Shown here: positions 5,962-14,270 of the stretch, piece after piece
How positions within the stretch are numbered: position 1 is the first letter of the stretch
Layout: every line of letters begins with the position of its first letter
Assembly: GCA_949486985.1 (NCBI GenBank)
Contig: CATBLW010000062.1
Location: 1-19,744 of the forward strand
Source of the DNA: Prochlorococcus marinus str. MIT 9215
GTDB taxonomy: Bacteria > Cyanobacteriota > Cyanobacteriia > PCC-6307 > Cyanobiaceae
DNA length: 19,744 bases
Direction: 5' to 3'
The notes under the pieces: generated by a model
Databases searched by the model: none
Told to the model about the DNA's origin: nothing
What the model saw: the letters and a program-made list of their open reading frames with translations, nothing else
Translations under genes and position numbers: made by a program

Positions 5962-8742
5962 TCAAACGATTCGTTCTGTGGCTGGATTCAGTGCACTCTC
6001 CTCAGCAGCTGCCTGCTTGACGAGATCATCCACCTCACAAACTGGAAAGCGATTAATGGCCTTCAAGGCTTGTCGAGCGTGGCTGCGCAACTGCTCGCTA
6101 ATGACTTCGCAATAAGGGACTTGAGCGAGGAGATCCACAGTGCGACGCATAATCCTCACCACATCACCCTCATCGAGTGAGGTATTAGCAATCAAATCAC
6201 TCCAGGCCGTCCCTCGCGCCCAGGCATCAACTAACCCCATCAATTCTGGCTCCCACCAGGCGGGAATCGCCAATTGATAGCTCTCCTGAGCCCGCAACAA
6301 CTCACGGCGAATACCAGAGAGATCATGCAGTGCTTCCTCTGCCGCCGCTGGAAGCGGAAAACCACTCCATAGATCTGGTCGATTCACCTCAGTACTGATC
6401 GCCTCAAATACAGCAGCCAACTCAGCTGGCTGCAGCTCATCGAGGTGACCACTCATCAGCGCCATCCCAAGCCATAACTCGTTATCGCCGCGCAATGCCG
6501 CCACCGTTCGTCCCATTTCCGTAGGAGCGAGTTCATCAAGGCAGCCAAAATGCTGCAAGATTTCAATCAGGGCCAGAAAAGTCTCCCAGTGACGGTTGGC
6601 CCGTTGATGAAAAAGCTGCTGACGCTCGCGAATTTCAATCTCCAATTCCTCCATTCGCCGCCGGTGTTTTTTGAGTTGTTTGCGGTCACCCCAACGGTGA
6701 GCAGGTTGCAACTCCAATTCATCTTCCAAACCCTGAACCAACTTGGCCTGTGCCAAAACTTCTCCTTCTAGGTCGTATTGAGGAGTCGTCATGTCATGAC
6801 GCTTTGCCATGTGTGCAACGGCCAAAGCCAGCCCCCCACTGTGCTGATCACCATGTCGCAATTCGCCAGAGCGCTTAAGCCCAGGATCTGCAAGTCCATC
6901 AACCTGCAAGCAGCTCAACTCCGCATGCAGGCTCACCACCGCTTGGCATGGCAGCAACAACCAAACATTTTCATCCGTTAGGCAAAGCAAAAGCGGGAAC
7001 TGACCTGGTCCATCAAGCTTGTCGACAATCACCGCCGGGGTCACACGTCCCCGAAGCTGGGGAGATTTAAGACTGACAAGAGCCCCAACACTGGCGAATT
7101 GCAACGCCATGGTGAGTTCATTGGCCAGGGTTTCTTCCGCCTGTTGCTGCAAAACGCGAAGAAGCCTTCGCTCCTCTCTTAGATGACCACGCCGCTTCTC
7201 GTAGGCCTCAAAGTCTTCCCAAGGCACATCACCTGCAACGCCCTGCAACTGTCCCAACTGCAAAGTCAACTGCTCGAGCATGTCCTCCTCATCCACCAGA
7301 TCAAGGCTGGCCAGATAACGCCCAAAACTCCTTTCAACCAGCTCCCTGGCTTTTTCAAGGTCATAACGCTGCAACAAGTTGAGCACCATGCCGTAACTGG
7401 GAGTGAACTGGCTCACCAAAGGATCTGCAGGGCTGGTGGCCAGCTGCCCCGCCTCACGCACTCCCTCAAAGCGACTCTGCACGGCAACCACATAACCCTG
7501 AGAATCCAAACCTCGCCGTCCAGCACGGCCAGCCATCTGCAGAAATTCGCTGGCCATCAAAGAGCGGTGTCCACGCTCGGTTCGTTTCGACAATGCTGCA
7601 ATCACAGTGCTACGAGCCGGCATGTTGATGCCGGCCGCCAGTGTCTCCGTCGCAAAAACAACCTTCACCAAACCCTGCTGAAACAACTCCTCGATCAGCT
7701 CCTTCCAGGCAGGCAATACCCCCGCATGATGGGCAGCGATCCCTCTAAGCAATGCATCGGCATGAACGCCATCGCGCACCGCTTCGGGATTGGCTGCCGC
7801 ATAGAGCTTCAAGCGTTGATGAATACGAAGCTGCTCTTGCTCTGAAACAAGGCATTGAATCCCAAGATCCCTGACGGCTTTATCGCAACCGCGCCGGCTA
7901 AAAATGAAATAGATAGCTGGCAGCATCTCGCGTGCAGCCATCTGAGCAACCACAAAACTGATCGGCGGCGGTTCCGGTTGAGGCGGTTTTGGAGAACGTC
8001 CCTTGCGCTTATGTCCCTTCGGGGCTCTCCAGACCTTGCAATTCGGATGCAGCCCTGTGCCCTCCTTATTCAGCAGTGGATGCAAGCCTTTCGCACTGCA
8101 GAAACTGAACTGCAAGGGCACCGGTCTGTGATCACTGACCACAAGCCTGGTCGGACCATGCACACGTTCAATCCAGTCGGTGAGCTGACCGGCGTTATCC
8201 ACCGTTGCAGAAAGGGCAACCAACTGCACTGACTGCGGGCAATGAATGATCGACTCTTCCCAAACGGTGCCCCGCTGGGAATCGTTCATGTAATGGCACT
8301 CGTCCAGCACTACAGCTTCGACATCGGCTAGCGGGTCATCGTTCTGGCCAGCTTCCGCATACAACATGTTGCGGAAGATCTCCGTGGTCATCACCACAAC
8401 AGAGGCCTCGCGATTGACGCTCATATCACCGGTCAACAAGCCAACGTTTTCAAGACCAAACTGCTCTCGAAAATCTCGCAACTTCTGATTGGAGAGAGCC
8501 TTGAGTGGCGTGGTGTAAAACACCTTCCTGCCATGGGCCATCGCCCGATAGATCGCGTATTCGCCAATCAGAGTCTTGCCTGATCCAGTCGGTGCGCTAA
8601 CCACAACCGAATGCCCCTGGTTGAGAGCATCAAGTGCCTCCAACTGAAAATCATCCAAAGGGAAAGGGAAGATCGCTCCTGGATCAATTCCATTCCCGAC
8701 GACTTCGGTGGATGTCGTGACCGGCGCCGCTGAATTCATCAT
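5962..8742 (-). CDS. Ski2/Mtr4-like superfamily II RNA helicase
   Basis: This 926-residue ATP-dependent helicase belongs to the cyanobacterial group related to Ski2/Mtr4 RNA helicases, expected to act in RNA processing or decay. Motifs are complete: Walker A APTGSGKT at 50-57, motif Ia TPLKALSNQK at 78-87, DECH box at 147-150, SAT at 178-180, and motif VI QMAGRAGRRG at 402-411. An insert at about 231-260 is basic and proline-rich (contains PKGHKRKGR then PKPPQPEPPP). The C-terminal half, after about 440, is helical and ends in a DSHCT-like region. The start is ATG 8742, with AGGA about nine bases upstream; a second ATG follows at once. It is divergent from the biotin operon. The RNA target is unknown; DNA helicase activity is less likely given the family. 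Confidence 0.92.
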   Translation of the reverse strand: MMNSAAPVTTSTEVVGNGIDPGAIFPFPLDDFQLEALDALNQGHSVVVSAPTGSGKTLIGEYAIYRAMAHGRKVFYTTPLKALSNQKLRDFREQFGLENVGLLTGDMSVNREASVVVMTTEIFRNMLYAEAGQNDDPLADVEAVVLDECHYMNDSQRGTVWEESIIHCPQSVQLVALSATVDNAGQLTDWIERVHGPTRLVVSDHRPVPLQFSFCSAKGLHPLLNKEGTGLHPNCKVWRAPKGHKRKGRSPKPPQPEPPPISFVVAQMAAREMLPAIYFIFSRRGCDKAVRDLGIQCLVSEQEQLRIHQRLKLYAAANPEAVRDGVHADALLRGIAAHHAGVLPAWKELIEELFQQGLVKVVFATETLAAGINMPARSTVIAALSKRTERGHRSLMASEFLQMAGRAGRRGLDSQGYVVAVQSRFEGVREAGQLATSPADPLVSQFTPSYGMVLNLLQRYDLEKARELVERSFGRYLASLDLVDEEDMLEQLTLQLGQLQGVAGDVPWEDFEAYEKRRGHLREERRLLRVLQQQAEETLANELTMALQFASVGALVSLKSPQLRGRVTPAVIVDKLDGPGQFPLLLCLTDENVWLLLPCQAVVSLHAELSCLQVDGLADPGLKRSGELRHGDQHSGGLALAVAHMAKRHDMTTPQYDLEGEVLAQAKLVQGLEDELELQPAHRWGDRKQLKKHRRRMEELEIEIRERQQLFHQRANRHWETFLALIEILQHFGCLDELAPTEMGRTVAALRGDNELWLGMALMSGHLDELQPAELAAVFEAISTEVNRPDLWSGFPLPAAAEEALHDLSGIRRELLRAQESYQLAIPAWWEPELMGLVDAWARGTAWSDLIANTSLDEGDVVRIMRRTVDLLAQVPYCEVISEQLRSHARQALKAINRFPVCEVDDLVKQAAAEESALNPATERIV

Positions 8743-8826
8743 TGCGATCCTAAAGAGATCTGTCGCACTCCACAGAGGTTTCGAGCGTCAGAGAAGACTG
8801 CAGTTGCAGCGTCGAAGCCCATCAAA

Positions 8827-8869
8827 CCCCGAGTCCCAGTCCCAGTCCAATTTCCAGTCCCAGTCCAAT
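8827..8869. repeat. CCCAGT-type simple repeat, G-rich on the minus strand
   Basis: A 16-bp unit CCAGTCCCAGTCCAAT occurs at 8836-8851 and again at 8854-8869, a period of 18 bases, inside a wider CCCAGT-like array starting at 8827. The plus strand has C-runs at 8827-8830, 8835-8837, 8841-8843 and 8859-8861, plus several CC pairs. The minus strand therefore has four G-tracts of three or more, enough for a possible G-quadruplex with one long loop, or a two-layer one with short loops. It lies in the divergent region between the helicase and bioF. Confidence 0.75.
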
Positions 8870-9039
8870 CACCCAGCCAACTCCAACGCCATCTCCGCAG
8901 AGCTGCCTATCCAATAGCTCAATATTGATAAGTTCCTGGTAGCACTTCAGCAACCTCAGCGCGAACACCATCGGTCCATGGGAGAGCAAGACATCCACGA
9001 TCAACACATCTGGCATTACAGGGATTCAGACTGAAAAAT

Positions 9040-10185
9040 ATGCAAAGCCTGCCGCCTGCCCGTCGACGCAAACTGCGCACCTGGTCAGCCGGTCCAGGGC
9101 CAACTGAACTAACGGCTAGCCAAGAAGGAAACAGCAATCCGAAAACGCTCCTTGATCTTGCTAGCAATGACTATCTAGGCCTGTGCAGACATCCTGCCCT
9201 GATCAAGGCAGCAAGAGATTGCTTGCAGATCGATGGTGTTGGTGCCGGTGGTTCGCGATTGGTCACGGGTAGCCGACCGATCCATGCAGCTCTTGAGCAG
9301 GCCTTAGCGCTGTGGCTTGGTCGCGACAAGGTATTGCTTTTCCCCAGTGGCTTTCAAGCCAATATTGCCGCCGTGATGGCCCTTGCCGATCGGTCAACGC
9401 CTGTACTCGCTGACCGCTTGACCCATCACTCCCTCCTCGTTGGAGTTAAAGCCAGCGGAGCAAAGCTTCAACGCTTCAATCACCTCGACCTCAATGATCT
9501 AGAGAATCGACTCAAACGCTGTCGCATCAACAGCCCTGATCAGCAGCCTCTTGTGATCAGCGAAAGCCTCTTCAGCATGGAAGGAACAAGCCCAGTGATG
9601 CGGGATCTTGCTTCACTTTGCAACGAACATGATGCTCGATTAATCATCGATGAAGCCCATGCTCTGGGCGTGATCGGTACCGATGGACGGGGCCTCTGCC
9701 ATGGCCTCAAGGCTCCTGTGACCCTGATCAGTGGCACCTTCGGCAAGGCCTTTGGCAGCGGCGGAGCCTTTCTGGCAGGGGATGCTGTGATGAGTGAACA
9801 GCTTTTACAGAGCAGTGGCGCCTTTCGATACACCACAGCACTGGCACCTCCCTTAGCGGCAGCTGCATTAGCAGCCCTCAACTTGATCGAAACCCATCCT
9901 CATTGGGCAAAAGAACTACAACAACAAGCCAAACGCTGGCGGGAACGAATCACTGCGGAAGGCTGGCCAACGCCGCCTGGACATGGCCCAATCCTTTCTC
10001 TTGTGATTGGCAATGACCAACAGGCCCTAGACAAACAGGTTCAACTCGAGGCTGCCGGTCTTCTCAGTGTTGCCATTCGTCCCCCAACTGTTCCGGAAGG
10101 GACATCGCGATTGCGCCTTGTGCTGAGAAGGAATCTCCCCGATGAGACATTGGAGCAACTGGTTAATGCCCTGGTGCCGCGATGA
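9040..10185 (+). CDS. bioF: 8-amino-7-oxononanoate synthase
   Basis: BioF is the PLP enzyme that condenses pimeloyl-ACP with L-alanine to give 8-amino-7-oxononanoate (KAPA), the first ring-assembly step of biotin synthesis. The 381 residues show LDLASNDYLGL at 38-48, GAGGSRLVTGSRPIH at 68-82, DEAHALG at 204-210 and the PLP lysine K236 in SGTFGKAFG. E. coli BioF uses the same lysine number. The start is ATG 9040, preceded by an A-rich stretch without clear Shine-Dalgarno. Its TGA overlaps the ATG of the next gene by four bases, opening a translationally coupled operon. No BirA-type operator could be picked out upstream. Related acyl-CoA aminotransferases (Kbl, HemA) share the fold, but the operon settles the role. 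Confidence 0.97.
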   Translation: MQSLPPARRRKLRTWSAGPGPTELTASQEGNSNPKTLLDLASNDYLGLCRHPALIKAARDCLQIDGVGAGGSRLVTGSRPIHAALEQALALWLGRDKVLLFPSGFQANIAAVMALADRSTPVLADRLTHHSLLVGVKASGAKLQRFNHLDLNDLENRLKRCRINSPDQQPLVISESLFSMEGTSPVMRDLASLCNEHDARLIIDEAHALGVIGTDGRGLCHGLKAPVTLISGTFGKAFGSGGAFLAGDAVMSEQLLQSSGAFRYTTALAPPLAAAALAALNLIETHPHWAKELQQQAKRWRERITAEGWPTPPGHGPILSLVIGNDQQALDKQVQLEAAGLLSVAIRPPTVPEGTSRLRLVLRRNLPDETLEQLVNALVPR

Positions 10186-10898
10186 AACAGGTGATTGCCA
10201 TGCATGGCTGGAGTGGCGATGCCAGCGCCTGGCGACCGTGGGCCTACCAATTCAAGAACCATGGTTGGCATTGGCAGAGCGGCGAACGCGGCTACGGAGG
10301 CGCTTCGCCAATCACCCCCCAATGGCAGCCAGAGGCAACAGAACAATCCCAATCACGACGGGTCGTGATTGGCCATTCTCTAGGTCCACATCTCCTGAGC
10401 AGCAGCTTGCTTGCAGCAGCAACAGATGTGGTGCTGCTAGCCAGTTTTGCTCGATTCCTGCCCGAGGGCGCTCAAGGGCGGGCGCTGCGAGCAGGCCTAC
10501 AAGGCATGCAAGAACGACTCGGCACCAAGGAGGAAAGTGAGATGCTGCATAGCTTTTTGAATCGAGCCGCCCAGCCCCATTCAGCGAGCGATCTACCCCC
10601 CAGCCCGATTCAGCAGAGCCTCTCTGTTGATGGACGCCAACGATTACAAGCCGATCTCAAGCTACTGATCAACACCAAAGGACTACCAGACGGAATGCCA
10701 GAGCAAGCCCGCGTACTCATCGTGGAAGCCGATCAAGACGCGATCGTGGTTCCAGCAGCCCGGGCCGAACTGATCGATGCGCTTCAGCACCACCTCAAGC
10801 AAACACCAACCCAGTGGAAACTTGAGAATGTGGGCCATGCGCTAGTTCTGCCGGATCTGATCAAACGCGTCCGGGTCTGGATTGAGTCGTCCCCATGA
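10182..10898 (+). CDS. bioK: Pimeloyl-ACP methyl ester esterase, BioK type
   Basis: This 238-residue alpha/beta hydrolase most likely removes the methyl ester from pimeloyl-ACP methyl ester, the job done by BioH in E. coli. Visible parts are the N-terminal strand and oxyanion region VIAMHGWSGD at 4-13, the nucleophile elbow GHSLG at 64-68 with S66, an acid candidate D184 or D186 in VEADQDAIV, and H219 in NVGHALVLP. The BioH replacement in bio clusters of marine Synechococcus and Prochlorococcus has been named BioK (established knowledge), and position between bioF and bioC fits. It overlaps bioF and bioC by four bases each (ATGA). No signal peptide is seen, so it is cytoplasmic. The symbol rests on context plus triad, not on an alignment. 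Confidence 0.9.
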   Translation: MKQVIAMHGWSGDASAWRPWAYQFKNHGWHWQSGERGYGGASPITPQWQPEATEQSQSRRVVIGHSLGPHLLSSSLLAAATDVVLLASFARFLPEGAQGRALRAGLQGMQERLGTKEESEMLHSFLNRAAQPHSASDLPPSPIQQSLSVDGRQRLQADLKLLINTKGLPDGMPEQARVLIVEADQDAIVVPAARAELIDALQHHLKQTPTQWKLENVGHALVLPDLIKRVRVWIESSP

Positions 10899-11650
10899 TC
10901 AAAGGCTTCTCAGAACAGGTGCTGAATAACTTTGAGAAAGCTTCAGCCACCTACAACAGCAAGGCGGAATTACAACAAACCGTGGCCCTGCATCTCGCAA
11001 GGGAATGTGCCCATCTACCCATCCCAGCAGGCTTCTGGGTAGATCTAGGCGCCGGAACCGGTCTCCTGGCCGATGCCCTGGAGGACGGTCATCCAGGCCA
11101 AAAGGTTCTTCGGATTGATGGCAGTCAAGGGATGTTGGCGCGGCAAAAACCAGACTGCGCCTCTCAACAATGGGATCTCAACGAAGGCTTGCCTTCATGG
11201 CCTCAAGCGCCTGCATTATTGGCTTCGAGCTTCTCCCTGCATTGGCTGAAAGACCCACCAACCCGCCTTCAGGAATGGATAACGGCTTTAGCACCCGAAG
11301 GCTGGCTGGCACTAGCCATACCCGTAGAAGGAAGTTTTCATCAATGGCACCAGGCAGCTGCTACTGCAGATGTTCACTGCACAGCTCTAGCGATGCCTTC
11401 CCAGGCTTCACTTCTTAACGCCATTCCGGCTCAATCCATCCGCAAGCAAGAGCTGCTGGAGATCACACAACAGACCGCAAAGGTGCTTGAACTGTTGAAA
11501 CCAATGCGTGATCTCGGTGCCCACACCAGCCCTCAAGCCGGCCTGAACGTCGGCCAATGGCGTCGACTTGAGCAGGCCTGGCAACGTTGCCAAGAGACTG
11601 GCAGGGCTCAGCTCACCTGGAAGATCCAAGTGCTGCTGCTTAAACGATGA
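10895..11650 (+). CDS. bioC: Malonyl-ACP O-methyltransferase
   Basis: BioC methylates the free carboxyl of malonyl-ACP with SAM, so the disguised acyl chain can be extended by fatty-acid synthase to pimeloyl-ACP methyl ester. The 251-residue protein starts with the family-like NNFEKASATYNSKAELQ, has SAM motif I VDLGAGTGLLADAL at 49-62, an acidic ribose-binding position in RIDGS, and the motif ASSFSLHWL where BioC proteins typically carry a SxxxLQW-like sequence. It overlaps bioK upstream and bioD downstream by four bases each. General SAM methyltransferases look similar; operon position makes the call. Compared with E. coli BioC the length is normal. Confidence 0.94.
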   Translation: MIKGFSEQVLNNFEKASATYNSKAELQQTVALHLARECAHLPIPAGFWVDLGAGTGLLADALEDGHPGQKVLRIDGSQGMLARQKPDCASQQWDLNEGLPSWPQAPALLASSFSLHWLKDPPTRLQEWITALAPEGWLALAIPVEGSFHQWHQAAATADVHCTALAMPSQASLLNAIPAQSIRKQELLEITQQTAKVLELLKPMRDLGAHTSPQAGLNVGQWRRLEQAWQRCQETGRAQLTWKIQVLLLKR

Positions 11651-12312
11651 CAACGTTCATGCCACGGCTAGTCGTTTGCGGTACAGACACAGACGTTGGC
11701 AAAACGGTCGTCAGTGCTCTGCTCGTTCAAGGATTGAACGCCACGTACTGGAAGCCTGTACAAAGTGGCTTAGATGGCGGTGGTGATCGCGGCAGGCTGT
11801 CTCGCCTCCTCGACCTGCCCAGCAATCGCTGCCTGCCTGAGGCCTACGCCTTCCAGGCAGCCGTTTCCCCGCATTGGGCAGCGGAGCAGGAAAACTGCTG
11901 CATCGATCCCAAGCAACTTGCCCTGCCTGAGATATCAGGGCCATTGGTAGTCGAAACCGCCGGTGGGTTAATGGTGCCTCTCAACCGCCAATGGCTGCAA
12001 ATCGACCAGCTTCAGCGATGGCAACTCCCCGTGGTGCTTGTCGCGCGGAGCAGCCTTGGCACCCTCAACCACACCCTGCTCAGCCTTGAAGCCCTAAGAA
12101 GTCGAAAATTACGAGTACTCGGTCTCGTGCTGAATGGTCCACTCCACCGCGACAACCCTTTGACCCTCAAGCAATTCGGTGACGTTCCCATACTTGCCCA
12201 TCTGCAGCCCATGGCAGATCTGAGCGCAACAGCACTAGCGGAACAGTGGCATCAGCAACAACTCAGCATTACCTTCAAACGACTACTTAGCCCTCGTAGC
12301 GAAACCCAATGA
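11647..12312 (+). CDS. bioD: Dethiobiotin synthetase
   Basis: BioD closes the ureido ring of biotin: ATP plus CO2 plus 7,8-diaminononanoate give dethiobiotin. The 221-residue protein has the P-loop CGTDTDVGKT at 11-20, the substrate lysine region YWKPVQSG at 34-41 (K36), the segment EAYAFQAAVSPHWAAE at 65-80 and VVETAGGLMVPL at 101-112. All are family hallmarks. It overlaps bioC by four bases at its start. Its TGA also shares four bases with the ATG of a 51-codon membrane-peptide ORF. The segment after about residue 195 is less conserved in the family. Identification is secure. Confidence 0.97.
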   Translation: MTTFMPRLVVCGTDTDVGKTVVSALLVQGLNATYWKPVQSGLDGGGDRGRLSRLLDLPSNRCLPEAYAFQAAVSPHWAAEQENCCIDPKQLALPEISGPLVVETAGGLMVPLNRQWLQIDQLQRWQLPVVLVARSSLGTLNHTLLSLEALRSRKLRVLGLVLNGPLHRDNPLTLKQFGDVPILAHLQPMADLSATALAEQWHQQQLSITFKRLLSPRSETQ

Positions 12313-12464
12313 CCCGTCGTCAAACATGGAGCACCGTGGCCATTGCCCTTCTCTGCGGAGGAATTCTGGTGGCATTCACCGATATTGAAGTCAACCTGGT
12401 TCGCTGGTTCAATTGCGGGCCTCTCGCCACCCAAGGAGAGCAGCAGAGCGAAGTCTGTCGCTAA
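12309..12464 (+). CDS. 51-aa membrane peptide coupled to bioD in the biotin operon
   Basis: ATG 12309 overlaps the bioD stop as ATGA, exactly as the bioF/bioK, bioK/bioC and bioC/bioD junctions do, and the frame ends TAA 12462-12464. The 51-residue product starts MTRRQTW, has a hydrophobic span at about residues 8-24 (STVAIALLCGGILVAFT), and then a polar tail with FNCGPLATQGEQQSEVCR. With RR before the span, the positive-inside rule puts the N-terminus in the cytoplasm and the tail outside. C36 and C50 in the tail could form a disulfide; C16 is in the span. It lacks a clear lipobox. I recognise no family. Roles such as a biotin or precursor transport helper are guesses from position only. Confidence 0.65.
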   Translation: MTRRQTWSTVAIALLCGGILVAFTDIEVNLVRWFNCGPLATQGEQQSEVCR

Positions 12465-12640
12465 ATCCATACGTAGCGAATCCAAGCCTGGCCGCTATTG
12501 ATCAAGAACAAGCTGATCAATGAAGCAACGTTGGCCCGAGCCAGCCAAGACTCCACTGCAAAGGAACGTCTGAAGGCTGGCTCGCTCAAGGATCGATTGA
12601 GGGCAGCAAGAATTTGATCAAAATGAAAAGACCACCTCAA
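12461..12640 (-). CDS. Possible antisense small gene between orf51 and bioA
   Basis: An open minus-strand frame runs from about 12640 to a TAG at 12463-12461, and its stop overlaps the stop of the plus-strand 51-codon ORF. From a TTG at 12640 it would give 59 residues with protein-like content: DQILAALNRSLSEPAFRRSF, then AVESWLARANVASLISLFLI, then NSGQAWIRYVWI. The frame remains open into bioA antisense up to an ATG at 12697, so the start is unclear and no ribosome site supports TTG. The codon choice looks reasonable. It fills the 181-base gap that separates bioA from the coupled part of the operon. I recognise no family, and a chance frame remains possible. Confidence 0.35.
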   Translation of the reverse strand: MRWSFHFDQILAALNRSLSEPAFRRSFAVESWLARANVASLISLFLINSGQAWIRYVWI

Positions 12641-12645
12641 CTGCC

Positions 12646-13950
12646 ATGGATTGTTTCGAACCACGGGGTGCCCGTGGCAGCAGCCACTGGCATCCACACC
12701 TCTGGCATCCGTTCACCCAAATCGCTTCAGCAACACCACCGCAACGGGTCATCTCCGGCGATGGTGCGCTGCTAATACGCGATGGTGCACCCCCTCTTAT
12801 TGATGCGATCAGCAGTTGGTGGGTCACCCTTCACGGCCACGCCAATGCCAACATCGCTCATGCCATTGCCAATCAAGCCAAGCAATTAGAGCAAGTCATC
12901 TTTGCCGATTTCAGCCATCCCCAAGCGGAACAACTGGCCAATCGGCTCAGTCTCCACACTGGCTTGCAGCGGCTGTTCTTCTCAGACAACGGATCCACCG
13001 CAGTGGAAGTTGCCCTCAAGATTGCCTGCCAGTGGTGGCATAACCGCGAGCAACCAAGACAACAACTGATTGCCTTTGAGGGGGCTTACCACGGCGACAC
13101 CTTTGGAGCGATGGCCGTTGGGGAACGCAACCTTTTCAGCGCACCCTTTGAATCGATGCTGTTTCCAGTGGCTCGGGTGCCATGGCCTGCAACATGGTCG
13201 AACGATGAAGACGTTGAGGAAAAAGAACGCGTCGCCCTCCATGCACTGGAGCGCTACTTGGAGACGCCAACTGCGGCGGTAATCCTTGAGCCCCTTGTTC
13301 AAGGAGCAGGCGGCATGGCCATGGTGCGAGCGGAATTTCTCCGCGGCGTCGAGCAAAGAGTGCGGCAAGCAGGGGCCCTACTCATTGCCGATGAGGTGCT
13401 CACGGGATTTGGGCGCTGCGGCACGACATTCGCCTTTCAACGCGCTGGTATCAAACCAGACCTGATCTCACTCTCAAAAGGTCTCACTGGAGGATTCCTG
13501 CCCATGGGCGTAACCATGGCTCGAGAAGAAATCTTTGAAGCCTTCGTGGGCAATGATCCATGTCTCACTCTCTGGCATGGCCATAGTTTCACGGCCAACC
13601 CCCTAGGTTGCGCTGCCGCCAACGCAAGCTTGGACCTACTGGAGAGCAATCCAGAAAGCTATGGCAACTTTGAGAGTCGACATCAACCTCACCTGGACGC
13701 TATAGCCAAACATCCAAAGGTGGAAAAGAGCCGACTTATGGGCACCATTGCAGCTTTCGACTTGGCGGTGGATGGCAGCGAGGGCTACCTAAACCCTGCT
13801 GGCCGCATCGTGAAAGATCGCGCCATCGCCAATGGCGTGTTTATCAGGCCCCTAGGCCAAGTTGTCTACCTACTGCCACCTCTCTGTATCAGCGATACCC
13901 AACTTGAGCAGTGCTATGCAGCGATCAAGGCAGGCCTGGATGATCTTTAA
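12646..13950 (+). CDS. bioA: Adenosylmethionine-8-amino-7-oxononanoate aminotransferase
   Basis: BioA is a PLP aminotransferase that converts KAPA to 7,8-diaminononanoate with SAM as amino donor. The 434 residues are close to the usual ~430. Hallmarks are WHPHLWHPFTQ at 15-25, SSWWVTLHGH from 56, DNGSTAVEVALK at 114-125, EGAYHGDTFGAM at 145-156, ADEVLTGFGR at 248-257 and the PLP lysine K278 in LISLSKGLTGG. The C-terminal FIRPLGQVVYLLPPLCI is also typical. Start ATG 12646 has no strong ribosome site. The 181-base gap from orf51 means it may have its own promoter. Some cyanobacteria use the unrelated suicide enzyme BioU here; this one keeps BioA. Confidence 0.97.
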   Translation: MDCFEPRGARGSSHWHPHLWHPFTQIASATPPQRVISGDGALLIRDGAPPLIDAISSWWVTLHGHANANIAHAIANQAKQLEQVIFADFSHPQAEQLANRLSLHTGLQRLFFSDNGSTAVEVALKIACQWWHNREQPRQQLIAFEGAYHGDTFGAMAVGERNLFSAPFESMLFPVARVPWPATWSNDEDVEEKERVALHALERYLETPTAAVILEPLVQGAGGMAMVRAEFLRGVEQRVRQAGALLIADEVLTGFGRCGTTFAFQRAGIKPDLISLSKGLTGGFLPMGVTMAREEIFEAFVGNDPCLTLWHGHSFTANPLGCAAANASLDLLESNPESYGNFESRHQPHLDAIAKHPKVEKSRLMGTIAAFDLAVDGSEGYLNPAGRIVKDRAIANGVFIRPLGQVVYLLPPLCISDTQLEQCYAAIKAGLDDL

Positions 13951-14270
13951 GCAGAGAATCACGCCAGCCCAAAGATTGCAAACTCCGGCGTTCAAACTCA
14001 ATCATGAGCCAGCCAACATGGAGGTTTCCCCATCACAGCACAACAAGCCATAAGGGGAATCGCAAATACTGCGATCACGGACCTGATCCTGAATCACTCT
14101 CAACTGATCCAGTTCAAACTGCAAAACAGCTCACTCTTAAGGTCTCAGCCGAAACCAGCGAAAACAATGGCCATTGCTGCTCTTGGCTACAAGTTTTGCA
14201 ACCTACTCTCCAGGAAGACAAGCAAGTGGCAAAGAAGATTTGTCTACTCCCCAAGCAGTTAAAAAGAGAC
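13951..14270. other. 320-base stretch without a confident gene
   Basis: This separates bioA from the convergent J-domain gene. A plus-strand frame (14004-14315) is open but has no ribosome site, an unremarkable Ser/Thr/Gln/Lys-rich product with no recognisable motif, and it runs antisense into the J-domain gene. No strong hairpin plus T-run, tRNA or repeat was seen. It probably holds only transcript ends. Confidence 0.5.

Noticed and set aside
7183..7845. Plus-strand 220-codon frame
   Set aside because: Entirely antisense to the helicase core, and composition typical of a reverse-frame shadow.
8708..8917. Plus-strand 69-codon frame with Ser-Gln repeats
   Set aside because: Starts antisense within the helicase N-terminus and consists of repeat-derived low-complexity sequence.
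8822..9016. Minus-strand 64-codon frame ending in a Gly-Leu repeat
   Set aside because: Codon use is plausible, but it would cover nearly the whole bioF promoter region, its end is the simple repeat, and no ribosome site or family was found. Kept as doubtful.
8743..9039. BirA-type biotin operator before bioF
   Set aside because: No long dyad resembling a TTGTAAACC / GGTTTACAA arrangement was seen.
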